Source of the DNA: Atopobiaceae bacterium UBA1367
GTDB lineage: Bacteria; Actinomycetota; Coriobacteriia; Coriobacteriales; Atopobiaceae
Assembly: GCA_002305995.1 (NCBI GenBank)
Contig: DBRN01000006.1
Span: forward strand, 106,889-170,888
Length of the DNA: 64,000 bases
Direction of reading: 5' to 3'
In this document: piece by piece, positions 18,488 to 27,582 of the stretch
How the letters are laid out: every line of letters starts with the position of its first letter
How positions within the stretch are numbered: position 1 is the stretch's first letter
Notes under the pieces: generated by a model
The model's input: only the letters and a program-made list of their open reading frames with translations
The model's database searches: none
What the model was told of the DNA's origin: nothing
Program-made: the position numbers and the translations under genes

Positions 18488-19075
18488 ATGGACATCCAGC
18501 AGACGGCCACGCAGCTCGTTAGCTTTCTCGGCAAGGACCCGGAGCTCATCACCCGGTTCGTCGAGCATCCATACTCCACCACCGCACGGGCCACGGGCTC
18601 GGACGAGCGCATCTCCAAGCAGGACATGAGCCAGGTCGTCACCGCCGCTGCCGCCCTCTCCAACGACCAGCAGCTTGACATGGGCGACATCGCCGCCATC
18701 GCCTCCGCCCTCCTCGGCCAGAACGACAACAGCGTGCATTCCCTCACCAGCATGATGTTTGGCGGCGGGGACACGGCTCAGTCGACGGCAGCGGGCCAGG
18801 CCACCGCCGGCACGCTCGATCTGGGAAGCCTCGTGAACATGGCGGGCCTGGCGGCCACCCTGATGGGCGCGGCGGGCGGTGGGCAGTCCCCCACGCAGGC
18901 GGCCAAGCCCGGCATCGACCTCTCCGACGGCCTCGACATGGCCGAGATCGCCTCGCTGGCTGGCCAGTTCCTTGGCAGCAGCTCCCCCACTTCGCAGAAG
19001 AGGTCCTCGCAGAGCACCGGCGGCATCGACTTCGGCACGATCGCACAGCTTGCCCAGGCCTTCCTGCGGCGGTAG
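18488..19075 (+). CDS. Hypothetical protein, acidic, helical
   Basis: 195 residues, ATG preceded by AAGGAGGAG. The N-terminal ~90 residues are helix-rich and acidic (MDIQQTATQLVSFLGKDPEL). Three later segments are related: DLGSLVNMAGLAATLMG, DMAEIASLAGQFLG and DFGTIAQLAQAFLR, all following the pattern D-h-x-x-h-x-x-hAxxhh, joined by Gly/Ser linkers. The repeated short helices could mediate self-assembly. No signal peptide or membrane helix. Not recognised; likely real because of the start site and codon use. Confidence 0.75.
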   Translation: MDIQQTATQLVSFLGKDPELITRFVEHPYSTTARATGSDERISKQDMSQVVTAAAALSNDQQLDMGDIAAIASALLGQNDNSVHSLTSMMFGGGDTAQSTAAGQATAGTLDLGSLVNMAGLAATLMGAAGGGQSPTQAAKPGIDLSDGLDMAEIASLAGQFLGSSSPTSQKRSSQSTGGIDFGTIAQLAQAFLRR

Positions 19076-19239
19076 CGGCTGATCTCGCGCACCGTCAGGG
19101 TCCGAGGGTCAGACCTACTCGAAACCGTTGCCAAGCGCACCATCGTCGCCCGCTTCCACCATGTCGACGGAGGAGGGTCCCTCGTCAGACGCGTCTTGTG
19201 CGAAGATAGGGGACGGCAGGCTGTGGGAGGGGCGGCAAC

Positions 19240-20829
19240 ATGACAGACGAGCTTGAGAGAACCCAGGAGCGGGCGTCCCTGGCCCCTGCCGAGCAGGGTG
19301 TCACCGAGCAGTCGGAGGGCGAGCAGTCGGAAGACCTCAGCACGGCTGCGGGATCGGCCGACGAGCCCTCCTCCGCGACAGAGGCCGAGCGTCCGACGGA
19401 CCGCGAGGACCCCGCGAGCCTCGCAGACGAGCGAGTGGGCGAGGGGCTCGCCGCGGAAGAGGCCCCCGACCTCCCGACCGAGTCTCTGCCGGAGCCCACG
19501 AAACCCCTTCCCGAGACGGTGGAGGCCCCCGAGCCCGCACACGTCCACAACGGGGTGGCGCCGGCGATCTCGTCCGCGCGCACGACCCTCTCTGCCTGGG
19601 CTTCGGGCGCCCTTGGGCGAGGGCGGTCGCTCCTCTCGGCCCACAGGCCTGCCGTCGCGCTCGTTGCCCTCGCCTGCATCGGCGCCGTGGCAGGAATCGT
19701 GCTTCTGTGCATGGGCGCCTCGCGCCTGCCCGCCGACAGCCTCGTCAAGGATGACGCGCGGGCCCGACTCGCCGCCCCTTCCTACACGCCAGGCGACTAC
19801 GTCGACGGCGACCCCCTGGTGCTGCAGTCCGTCGAGGTCGTCCGCAAGCGGATGAGCGACACGCGTCGCGACGGATGCATCGTCGACGTGGTCGCCGTCT
19901 TCGCGAACAAGGGCATGGAGACGCGCGCGGACGCCCAGCTGAGCTATGTGCGCACGGGGGAGGACAGCTGGGGGTGCACGGCAGCCAGCGTCGGCAACGC
20001 CGCCCACAGGGCAATCGCCGGGGTCAGCCACGAGCAGGTCATCGCCCATCTCGAGACCCTGCTGCAGGAGGCCGAGGGGGCCGATGACGGGCAGGAGACG
20101 CTCGCCACCCTCTATCGGTCGGCATCATGCGAGGTCACAGGCGAGGGCTTTGACGAGGAGGCCCAGGTCGACCATCTCACCTTGCACTGCTCGCGCGCCG
20201 AGGCGTTTGTCAGCTACGAGTGCGAGCTGTCGGCAAGCTTCAGGTTCGTCCCGGCAAGCGGCACATGGGAGCTGACCGGGGCAGAGGTGGCGCCGGGCGC
20301 GAAGGAGCTGGGCTTCAAGCCGCTGATGGGCACCTGGAGGGGCACGTTCCGGAGCCAGGAGTCCACGTCGGCCAAGTGCCTGGGGGCGCATGAGGCTGGG
20401 CTCACGGTAGAGGTCACCTCTGCCGCGATGACCGATGAGGGGGCTCGCATCGAGGGAACCGTCTCGGGCGTGGCGCATCTGCATCCCGACCTCGACGAGG
20501 ACGTCGAGGCGTCCGAGGGCGACCTTGACCTCCATGCCGTCCCCTTTGTCGGGGAGATGCCTTCCGACGGAACGGAAGACGACCTCCTCGCCCTGCTCAT
20601 GGGCAGCTCGACGGAAGAGGAGGCCGGGATCGTCTTCAGGTGCGCGGCGCAGGACGTGGCAGGCGGCTCGGTGACGCTCACCCTCGTCTTTGGCTCGGCG
20701 AGCGCCCCGGAGAGCGCGACCGCGACGCTCGTCAGCACCCATGCCTACGAGGACACGTTCCTGCTGCTGGTGCCCTATCAGCGCGATGCCCGCTTCTCAG
20801 ACACCTTCTCCCTGGAGAGGGTCGGCTAG
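19240..20829 (+). CDS. Membrane-anchored hypothetical protein with acidic N-terminus
   Basis: 529 residues. The first ~110 residues are Glu/Ser/Pro-rich and probably disordered in the cytoplasm. One membrane helix follows (~137-158, VALVALACIGAVAGIVLLC). The remaining ~370 residues would be outside the cell, mixed alpha/beta with four or more Cys. GGGAGGGGC precedes ATG 19240. The layout (long acidic cytoplasmic tail, single helix, large extracellular domain) matches uncharacterised coriobacterial proteins. Function unknown. Confidence 0.8.
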   Translation: MTDELERTQERASLAPAEQGVTEQSEGEQSEDLSTAAGSADEPSSATEAERPTDREDPASLADERVGEGLAAEEAPDLPTESLPEPTKPLPETVEAPEPAHVHNGVAPAISSARTTLSAWASGALGRGRSLLSAHRPAVALVALACIGAVAGIVLLCMGASRLPADSLVKDDARARLAAPSYTPGDYVDGDPLVLQSVEVVRKRMSDTRRDGCIVDVVAVFANKGMETRADAQLSYVRTGEDSWGCTAASVGNAAHRAIAGVSHEQVIAHLETLLQEAEGADDGQETLATLYRSASCEVTGEGFDEEAQVDHLTLHCSRAEAFVSYECELSASFRFVPASGTWELTGAEVAPGAKELGFKPLMGTWRGTFRSQESTSAKCLGAHEAGLTVEVTSAAMTDEGARIEGTVSGVAHLHPDLDEDVEASEGDLDLHAVPFVGEMPSDGTEDDLLALLMGSSTEEEAGIVFRCAAQDVAGGSVTLTLVFGSASAPESATATLVSTHAYEDTFLLLVPYQRDARFSDTFSLERVG

Positions 20830-20860
20830 GCAATCGCAGAGCCCTGGCGCCCGGCCGACG

Positions 20861-22300
20861 CTATCCCAGCCACTCCCCCATCAGCAGGCCCATCACGCTC
20901 GCCATCATGAGGCCCCGCGTCCACCCGGAGGAGTCCCCCAGGCAGTGGAGGTGCGCGACGCTCGTCTGCATTCGCTCGTCCATGCGCACGCGATTGCTGT
21001 AGAACTTGAGCTCCGGCGCATAGAGCAGCGTCTCCTCGGACGCGAATCCCGGCACCACCTGGTCGACCGCCTTGATGAACTCCACGATGTCGGTCATCGC
21101 ACGGTACGGCATCGCAGAGGTGATGTCGCCAGGCTCCGCGTCGGGCAGGGTCGGGCGCACGTTCGAGCGGGTGAGCTCCTTCCTCCAGGTGCGCTTGCCA
21201 TCGAGGACGTCGCCGAATCGCTGCACGAGGATGCGTCCGCCGCCGAGCATGTTCATGAGCGAGCCCACGCGCTGCGCATAGGCGATGGGCCTGTCGAAGG
21301 GCTCGCGGAAGTGCTGGGTGCACAGCACCGCCAGGTTGGTGTTGTCGCTCTTGCGGTCCTTGTAGCTGTGGCCGTTGACCACCGCCAGGTCGTCGTCGTA
21401 GTTCTCCTGGCTCACGAAGCCGCCGGGGTTCTGGCAGAACGTGCGCACCTTGTCGCGGAAGGGGTTGGGGTATCCCACGAGCTTGCTCTCATAGAGGACG
21501 TTGTTCACGTCCTCCATGACCTCGTTGCGCACCTCGACGCGCACGCCCATGTCCATCGGGCCAGGCTCGTGGGAGATCCCGTGCGCCTCGCAGACGTCCG
21601 TCAGCCAGCTGGCGCCACGGCGCCCCGTGGCGACCACGACCTCGGACGCCCTCATCACCTGTGGCGTCGCGCCCTTCCCACGCGCATCCCGCACGACCGC
21701 TCCCGTGCAGGCCCTCCCGCCCGCCACGCCCTCCTCGACCACGAGGTCGAGACACTCGTGCTCGAAGAGGATGGTGACGCCCTCGTCCAGCAGGTGCCGC
21801 TGGATGCGACCATAGATCCGCTGGGCACGCTCGGTGCCCAGGTGTCGGATGGGACAGTCGACCAGCTTGAGACCGGCCTTGATGGCGCGGCGGCGGATCG
21901 CGGCGATCTTGTTGGGGCTCTCGAGGCCCTCGACGTGAGAGTCGGCACCAAAGTCGAGGTACACCCGGTCGGCCCGCTCGATCGTCGCCTGGACCAGATC
22001 GACGCCGATGAGCTCTGGGAGGTCCCCTCCCACCTCGTGGGAGAGGGAGAGCTTGCCATCGGAGAATGCGCCGGCACCGCTGAAGCCCGTGGTGATGCGG
22101 CACGGCTGGCAGCCCACGCAGTGCCCGAGGCGCTCCTTCGGGCAGCTGCGACGCTCGATGGGCAAGCCCTTCTCCACGATGGTGATCCGGCGACCCTCGC
22201 CGCGTCGCAACAGCGACAGCGCACAGAAAATGCCGGCAGGCCCAGCACCCACGATGAGCACGTCGGTGGCAACAGGAACGGCAGCCTCATGAGTACCCAC
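20861..22300 (-). CDS. FAD-dependent oxidoreductase (COG2509-like)
   Basis: About 479 residues. DVLIVGAGPAGIFCALSLL is the FAD-binding Rossmann motif; CPKERLGHCVGCQPC and TTGFSGAGAFSDGKL follow, and VVATGRRG and the C-terminal GDSSGWTRGLMMAS are typical of uncharacterised FAD-dependent dehydrogenases. The cysteine cluster could be redox-active or metal-binding. GTG 22300 has GGGAAGGTG upstream; ATG 22366 in the same frame would add 22 residues but lacks a ribosome site. It is divergent from the trigger-factor-like gene. Substrate unknown. Confidence 0.85.
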   Translation of the reverse strand: MGTHEAAVPVATDVLIVGAGPAGIFCALSLLRRGEGRRITIVEKGLPIERRSCPKERLGHCVGCQPCRITTGFSGAGAFSDGKLSLSHEVGGDLPELIGVDLVQATIERADRVYLDFGADSHVEGLESPNKIAAIRRRAIKAGLKLVDCPIRHLGTERAQRIYGRIQRHLLDEGVTILFEHECLDLVVEEGVAGGRACTGAVVRDARGKGATPQVMRASEVVVATGRRGASWLTDVCEAHGISHEPGPMDMGVRVEVRNEVMEDVNNVLYESKLVGYPNPFRDKVRTFCQNPGGFVSQENYDDDLAVVNGHSYKDRKSDNTNLAVLCTQHFREPFDRPIAYAQRVGSLMNMLGGGRILVQRFGDVLDGKRTWRKELTRSNVRPTLPDAEPGDITSAMPYRAMTDIVEFIKAVDQVVPGFASEETLLYAPELKFYSNRVRMDERMQTSVAHLHCLGDSSGWTRGLMMASVMGLLMGEWLG

Positions 22301-22448
22301 GTCACACACCTTCCCGCACGGCCCGCCGGCGCTCCGACGGGCTTGGCTTGCGTTGGCCTTCCCCATGATTGTAAGGCACGCGCGCGGGAACAAAGGTAGT
22401 ATCGAACGCAGCACCCCATGCACGATCATGCCACACAGAGGAGAGCCC

Positions 22449-23291
22449 ATGGCAATCGACAAGCCCCTACCGCTCATGGTGGGAGACAAGGCGTACTACT
22501 CGCTCACGTCCTACGGTCCGGTGGAGATCACCGTCGACGTGCCCCACGCCACCGACGAAGACATAGACCTCGGCCTTGAGATGACCGTCGCCGATCTGGG
22601 CGGCAGCCCTGCCGACCTCGACGATCCCGCATGGGTCGCCGAGCACTTCGAAGGGCTCGGCACGCGCGAGCAGGTGCGCGAGAGCGTGAGGCAGCAGGTG
22701 CTCGCCATGAACGAGCGGATTGCCGAGGACCAGAAGCTGGGCAAGTGCGTGGAGGCGCTCGCCGCCCGCCTCGGGCAATCGGTTCCGCCACGGCACCTGG
22801 AGGAGGCTCGCCAGGTCATCCGCATGCGCTTCACCCAGCAGCTCCAGGCCGACGGCATAACCCTCGACCAGTTCCTCGCGAGCACGGGCACCACCACGGC
22901 ACAGCTCGAAGAGCTGTTCGACCAGCAGGCCCGCCAGATGGCGGAGGGAGACGCCGCCCTCTCGGCCTATGCGCACGAGAGGCAGCTCAAGGTCGACGAG
23001 CACGAGATCGGCCGCCTGCTGGGCCTTCCTTCCACCGAGGCGCGAGCCGTCATCGAGCAGGCGCGCGCGGCCGGGCGCTACGACGAGCTGCAGGAGGCCG
23101 CGCTGCGCAGCAAGGCGGCACAGATCGCAGCTGCCGAATGCTCATGCACGTACCATCACGAGACGCCCGAGCAGGCACGCAGGCGCGTCGCCCAGTACCG
23201 CCAGCTGCGCCGGGAGTTTGACCGGCAGCTTGGTGATGACGGGCAGCGGCACGAGCCCGGGGAGGATGAGGCTGGCTTCAAGCTCGTCTAG
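22449..23291 (+). CDS. Trigger-factor C-domain-like / SurA-like chaperone protein
   Basis: 280 residues, ATG after AGAGGAGAG. The central, strongly helical part (~75-240) resembles the C-terminal substrate-binding domain of trigger factor, with the pattern of paired long amphipathic helices (VEALAARLGQSVPPRHLEEA, MRFTQQLQADGI). The N-terminal ribosome-binding domain (GFRxGxxP) and FKBP-type PPIase are absent. A His/Cys-rich stretch, ECSCTYHHE, lies near the C-terminus. Cytoplasmic, no signal peptide. An orphan helper chaperone is plausible; identification is moderate. Confidence 0.65.
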   Translation: MAIDKPLPLMVGDKAYYSLTSYGPVEITVDVPHATDEDIDLGLEMTVADLGGSPADLDDPAWVAEHFEGLGTREQVRESVRQQVLAMNERIAEDQKLGKCVEALAARLGQSVPPRHLEEARQVIRMRFTQQLQADGITLDQFLASTGTTTAQLEELFDQQARQMAEGDAALSAYAHERQLKVDEHEIGRLLGLPSTEARAVIEQARAAGRYDELQEAALRSKAAQIAAAECSCTYHHETPEQARRRVAQYRQLRREFDRQLGDDGQRHEPGEDEAGFKLV

Positions 23292-23329
23292 GGCCAAGGG
23301 CCACACGGCGCCTCGTCATCCGCTTCTCC

Positions 23330-23366
23330 GCTCCCGGCCCTGGGCACGCTCCCCTGGGCCGGGAGC
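23330..23366 (+). terminator. Hairpin terminator
   Basis: GCTCCCGGCCC (23330-23340) pairs perfectly with GGGCCGGGAGC (23356-23366), followed by CCTTTGTG. It lies 39 bases after the trigger-factor-like gene and also downstream of the convergent membrane protein gene. Confidence 0.65.
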
Positions 23367-23407
23367 CCTTTGTGCGCGGGTTGGATCGTGGCGCCTGCAG
23401 GCATCGG

Positions 23408-25342
23408 TCAGGGCGCCAGCAGCCAGCCGCTGACGGTGACATCGCTCGTCTCGCCGTCCTCGGTCCCAACGGACACGGAGCGAAGGACGAGCGTGCGCCC
23501 ATCGTCCAGCGTCATCGTGAGGTCGGAGCTGGGCACCGTCCGCGTGGCCGCATACTCACCCGGCTCCATGGTGGGCGGCCTCTCCATGAGCCGTCTCACC
23601 AGGTCCTTCAGGTTCGTGTCGAGCTGGGTCCCATCGTCCCATGAGAGGCTCAGCGCAAAGCCGTCGCTCGCGGACAGGAGGGTCAGCTCGTTGTCGTCGG
23701 CCAAGTCGAGGTCGTACACGCGCGAGACGCCTGCCACCTCGAGCGCGGACGTCTCGGCGACAAAGTCGTAGGAGTGCCAGGTCGGCTCGGCATCGAGGCG
23801 CTCGTCACCTTCCGCACCCTCGAGCGGCGAGAACCCGAACAGCTCGTCGAAGCCCTCATCGCCGCTCCTCTTCCGCAGGTCCTCGACGAGCGGGTCGCTG
23901 AGGTAGCCACGATCGGCAGCGCGCAGATATTCCCACGCGCTGGTTATGCGCTCGCGCTGCTCCTCGGTCGCAGCCACCCCACGGACGTCGCGCCTCGCCA
24001 GCCCATCGGGTCCGATGCTGCCGATCTCGTCGAGCGTGGCACGCAGGCGCATCGTCTGGCTGAGGTTGGCGACGTCGATGACGTTTGCCGGAGTCACCGC
24101 CACCACAAGGCACGTGACGGCGGCCACCGCAAAGAGCCGACGTGGGGAACGGCCGAGCGCGGCTCGGACGAGCGCATAGACGCCAAGCCCCGTGCACACG
24201 AGCGAGGCGAGGCGGAGCTGCGTCAGCCCATAGGCACGCAGGCGGATGAACACGCCCACGAGCTGCACCGCCACGACGGACACGAGCAGCGCCCAGCCCC
24301 AGCGCACGAACCAGCGGGCAGGTCGCTCGTCCAGGTCGCGCAGCCCAAGCCACAGGCAGACCCACACCAGCAGGGCAAACGAGCCAAACCAGTTCATCTC
24401 GCCGGATGGCATGACACGGGTGATGGCGACCTCGCCGACATAGGCATACAGCACCGACAGGAGCACCAGGCAGAGCGGGAAGATGGCATGCCCCACCACA
24501 CCGTGGTACGCAGAAGGGACCCTCAGCCCGTCGTCGTGGCGCGGCAGCTGGGAGCAGAGCAGGTTCGGGCCAAGAAACGCCAGGCAGAGCAAGGCGGAGG
24601 CCTTGTAGAGCCTGTCCGACAGGAAGTATCCGCCGAGGATGAGCACGTCGAACGCGAGGATGCAGACGCACAGGCCCACCAGCAGCACCATCGCAAGCGC
24701 GCCGGTGTAGACCACGATGCCCGCAAGGCGCGGCACGAGCGTCCGCTCGTTCCCCTCGGTCATGAGGAGCCAGGGGATGAGGGCGAGGCAGGCGAGCGAG
24801 ACGCCTCCCTGCATGAGCGAGCAGAGCATCACGCGATCGAGGAGCCGCCCCGCGATGGCAACCAGCACGAACGCGGCCACCGAGCAGCATGCCGCGACGC
24901 CTTGGGCCATCTGCGAGCGACGCGCGTCGCAGCCGTACCGTTCGCATGCGAGCTGGGCGGCCACCGCGACCGTGATCGCAAGCAGGCAGGCGGACGCGAG
25001 GTCGGCCGCAAGGGAGCCGACGGTGACAGACCCCCCGGCGGACGGCGCCCACAGCTCGAGGACTCCGTAGATGGACAGCAGATGGATGAGGGACGCGATG
25101 CCCGACAGCACCACGACCGCAGGAAAGCGAAGCGCGCCCCGGCCCAACCGGCGGACAAGGCCGCGCGCCCGCGCGCCTGCTGGCGCAGGCGCGGCCTGGG
25201 CTGCGGGGACGGCCGGCACCTCCACCTGCCGGTTGGGCGTTGCCGCCTGCGAGGCGTCTTGCGAGCCGTTGCCCTGCGTGCTCGGGTTGCCCCTGTCATC
25301 AAGAGCGTCTTGTCCCCTAGACGGTTCCGTGCTGCCAGGCAT
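23408..25342 (-). CDS. DUF4153-like multi-pass membrane protein
   Basis: 644 residues. A Gln/Ala/Pro-rich cytoplasmic N-terminus (~60 residues) is followed by about 11-12 hydrophobic segments (~72-430, e.g. VMLCSLMQGGVSLACLALIP, LVPRLAGIVVYTGALAMVLL) and a soluble C-terminal domain of ~200 residues. The organisation and the MNWFGSFALLVW region recall DUF4153/DUF4173 proteins, whose function is unknown. ATG 25342 follows GGAGGGAGA. It stands alone between two hairpins. Confidence 0.75.
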   Translation of the reverse strand: MPGSTEPSRGQDALDDRGNPSTQGNGSQDASQAATPNRQVEVPAVPAAQAAPAPAGARARGLVRRLGRGALRFPAVVVLSGIASLIHLLSIYGVLELWAPSAGGSVTVGSLAADLASACLLAITVAVAAQLACERYGCDARRSQMAQGVAACCSVAAFVLVAIAGRLLDRVMLCSLMQGGVSLACLALIPWLLMTEGNERTLVPRLAGIVVYTGALAMVLLVGLCVCILAFDVLILGGYFLSDRLYKASALLCLAFLGPNLLCSQLPRHDDGLRVPSAYHGVVGHAIFPLCLVLLSVLYAYVGEVAITRVMPSGEMNWFGSFALLVWVCLWLGLRDLDERPARWFVRWGWALLVSVVAVQLVGVFIRLRAYGLTQLRLASLVCTGLGVYALVRAALGRSPRRLFAVAAVTCLVVAVTPANVIDVANLSQTMRLRATLDEIGSIGPDGLARRDVRGVAATEEQRERITSAWEYLRAADRGYLSDPLVEDLRKRSGDEGFDELFGFSPLEGAEGDERLDAEPTWHSYDFVAETSALEVAGVSRVYDLDLADDNELTLLSASDGFALSLSWDDGTQLDTNLKDLVRRLMERPPTMEPGEYAATRTVPSSDLTMTLDDGRTLVLRSVSVGTEDGETSDVTVSGWLLAP

Positions 25343-25436
25343 GGCGTCTCCCTCCAGCTGAAGTTGGCGGTATGCGCACTTGTGCGTAGTCTAGCCGACC
25401 CCAGGTGCATCCCCATCCTTGTGATTCCGTAAGAAA

Positions 25437-25472
25437 CGAGGGGCCGCAGCCCATGGCGGGTGCGGCCCCTCG
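25437..25472 (-). terminator. Hairpin terminator of rpmE
   Basis: CGAGGGGCCGCA (25437-25448) pairs perfectly with TGCGGCCCCTCG (25461-25472), 12-nt loop, 20 bases beyond the rpmE stop. Confidence 0.7.
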
Positions 25473-25492
25473 AACTCCCCCTGTGCAAGACG

Positions 25493-25906
25493 CTACTCGG
25501 CGGCGGCCTCCTCGGTGGCGGCCTCCTTGGCAGCCGGCTCCTCGGCAGGAGCCTCGACGGTCTCGGCCTTCTTGGCAAACTCGGCAGCACGCTTTGCCTT
25601 GGCAGCGGCCTTGGCCTCCTGGGCAGCCTTGCGCTCGGCGGCAAGCTGGGCGGCGCGTGCGGCCCTCTCGGCCTTTGCCTTGTTGGCTGCCTCGAGACGG
25701 CTCGCTGCGGCAGCGCCAAACTTGTCGGAGAAGCGCTGGACGCGACCACCGGTGTCAACGAGCTTCTGGGTGCCGGTGTAGAACGGATGGCACTTGTCGC
25801 ACAGGTCGACGACGATCTCTCTCTTGGTGGAGCGCGTCTTCCACGTGTTGCCACAGGTGCAGCGCACCGTGCACTCGACGTAGTTGGGATGGATGCCTTG
25901 CTTCAT
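25493..25906 (-). CDS. rpmE: Ribosomal protein L31 with long Ala/Lys/Glu-rich tail
   Basis: 137 residues against ~70 for typical L31. The first ~70 residues are canonical zinc-type L31 (MKQGIHPNYVEC, CTCGNTWKTRS, DLCDKCHPFYTG, GGRVQRFSDKFG), with four Cys for zinc. The extra ~65 residues are a low-complexity helix of Ala, Lys and Glu ending in an Ala/Glu run. ATG 25906 with GAAGGAGACC fixes the start. The tail is charged, would project from the 50S subunit at the intersubunit bridge, and may bind RNA or other proteins (inference). Confidence 0.95.
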   Translation of the reverse strand: MKQGIHPNYVECTVRCTCGNTWKTRSTKREIVVDLCDKCHPFYTGTQKLVDTGGRVQRFSDKFGAAAASRLEAANKAKAERAARAAQLAAERKAAQEAKAAAKAKRAAEFAKKAETVEAPAEEPAAKEAATEEAAAE

Positions 25907-26151
25907 GCTGGTCTCCTTCGCTGTGTCCTGGTTTCCGACCAGGACGAGGGATCGTACCCGTCCCGAGGAGCGGCAGGATGCTCCCCCAAGACAGTCAAGC
26001 TTTGGTAGTGTAGCAAATTCGCTCGCCGTGCGCTGTGGAGAGCCTGTGGATGGCTCGTCGTCCACCGTGCACCCGGTGCCTGCGAGCATCCGTGCGTCCG
26101 GCACGGAGCTGCTACCATGGCAGAAGCCATGACGCGGCCTGAGGAGGCGGC

Positions 26152-26961
26152 ATGTTTCTCTCCGTTGACGTTGGCAACACCCAGACCACCCTCGGCCTCT
26201 TCGACGAGGGGGGCGACGTCGTGCGCCAATGGCGCATGGCCACCGATCGCACCGACACCTCCGACCAGCTCCACGAGACCCTTTACGGGTACTTCCAGAT
26301 GCTCGGCCTCAGCCTCTCGGGGGTGGAGCACGTTGCCATTGCCAGCGTGGTGCCCATCCTCGCCCAGTCGTGGCAGCGCATGGTGCGCGTCGCGTTTGGC
26401 ATGGAGCCCCTCATGATCGATGCCACCCGCGACTGCGGCATCCCCGTCACCATGCCCGACCCTCGCCAGGTCGGTGCCGACCGCATCGCCAACGCGTTGG
26501 CAGCGCTCACCACCTATGGGGCCCCCGTCATCGTGGTCGACTTCGGCACCGCGACGAACATCGATGTGGTCGATGCAACGGGTGCCTTTCGTGGGGGCGC
26601 CATCATGCCCGGGCTGCTGCTGTCGGCCGACTCGCTGTTCTCGCGCGCCGCCAAGCTGTCGAGCGTGCCGCTTGTCGTGCCGCCCCGCGCGCTGGGCGAC
26701 TCCACCGAGACGGCCGTGCAGTCGGGCATCGTCATCGGCGCTGCCGCACAGATAGAGGGGCTGGTGGAGCGCATCCAGCAGGAGCTGGCCGCGGAAGGCA
26801 GCGACGTGCCACGCGCAACGGTGGTGGGAACGGGCGGCTACGCCGAGACCATAGCGCAGGCCACCGACCTCTTCGACGCCCTTGACCATGACATCACCAT
26901 CCGCGGCATCTACGAGATCTGGGCCCATGCCGTGGAGAAGCGCGCCGCTCGCGCGGAGTGA
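26152..26961 (+). CDS. coaX: Type III pantothenate kinase
   Basis: 269 residues. DVGNTQTTLGLF is the phosphate-1 motif of the ASKHA fold, GADRIANALAA the pantothenate-binding motif, VVDFGTATNIDVVD the phosphate-2 motif and GGAIMPGLLLSADSL another family block. CoaX starts coenzyme A synthesis and needs a monovalent cation. GAGGAGG precedes ATG 26152. Convergent with the folate/BirA-like operon. Confidence 0.96.
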   Translation: MFLSVDVGNTQTTLGLFDEGGDVVRQWRMATDRTDTSDQLHETLYGYFQMLGLSLSGVEHVAIASVVPILAQSWQRMVRVAFGMEPLMIDATRDCGIPVTMPDPRQVGADRIANALAALTTYGAPVIVVDFGTATNIDVVDATGAFRGGAIMPGLLLSADSLFSRAAKLSSVPLVVPPRALGDSTETAVQSGIVIGAAAQIEGLVERIQQELAAEGSDVPRATVVGTGGYAETIAQATDLFDALDHDITIRGIYEIWAHAVEKRAARAE

Positions 26962-27006
26962 GCGCACGCCTGCGCGCCTCACGCAGGGACAGCCCGGGGC
27001 CGACCC

Positions 27007-27582
27007 CTACGCAGGCCTGATGCCTGCCTGCTCGGGAGGGAACTCCAGCTCCCGGCCGTCATCGGCCACCAGCGTCGCACGCCCCCAGACGTCCACCCCC
27101 GCAAAGCGCCCGCGCGCCATCTCGTTGCCGTTGGGATACGTCACCACGACGGGACTGCCCAGCAGCGAGACCAGGTCGACGTACTCGGCGAGGACCGGGG
27201 CCAGAGGGCCGCCAGCCCCGTCGCCAGCGACGATCCGCCCCTCCCAGGCCGACACGCGCCGCTCGATGCCGGCCACGAGCACGTCGGCCAGCAGCTCGTC
27301 GGGAAGATCGCGCAGCAGGCCAACCTGCCGCGCGGCGACCACCGCGCAGGTCGCGAACATGCCCTTGTCATACCCGGCGCGCATGCGCAGCGTGCAGAGC
27401 GACCTGTGCGTGCGTGCGTCGACCACGTCCTGTGGCCAACCGATGCCCGCGAAGGCGATGCCCGCCTCACGCAGGCCCTCGGCGACACCCATGGCGCACA
27501 CGTACCCCACGGCTTGAAACGCGCCCATGGGAACCTGCGGTCGCAGGGTCACCTCGACCAGGGTGTCGCCTGCGGCCCTCAC
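27007..27582 (-). CDS. BirA-like protein lacking the biotin-binding loop
   Basis: 191 residues from a GTG overlapping the folP-folK stop (GTGA), so translation is coupled. The middle (VGYVCAMGVAEGLREAG ... GIGWPQDVVDA) matches the GWPNDV segment of biotin-protein ligase, and the C-terminus (LLGSPVVVTYPNG ... ARGRFAGVDVWGRATL) matches the BirA C-domain. The GRGRxGR biotin/ATP loop and the KLAGIL lysine strand are absent, as is the N-terminal DNA-binding domain. Biotinylation is therefore unlikely; a regulatory or scaffold role with the folate enzyme is possible but unproven. Confidence 0.75.
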   Translation of the reverse strand: MRAAGDTLVEVTLRPQVPMGAFQAVGYVCAMGVAEGLREAGIAFAGIGWPQDVVDARTHRSLCTLRMRAGYDKGMFATCAVVAARQVGLLRDLPDELLADVLVAGIERRVSAWEGRIVAGDGAGGPLAPVLAEYVDLVSLLGSPVVVTYPNGNEMARGRFAGVDVWGRATLVADDGRELEFPPEQAGIRPA

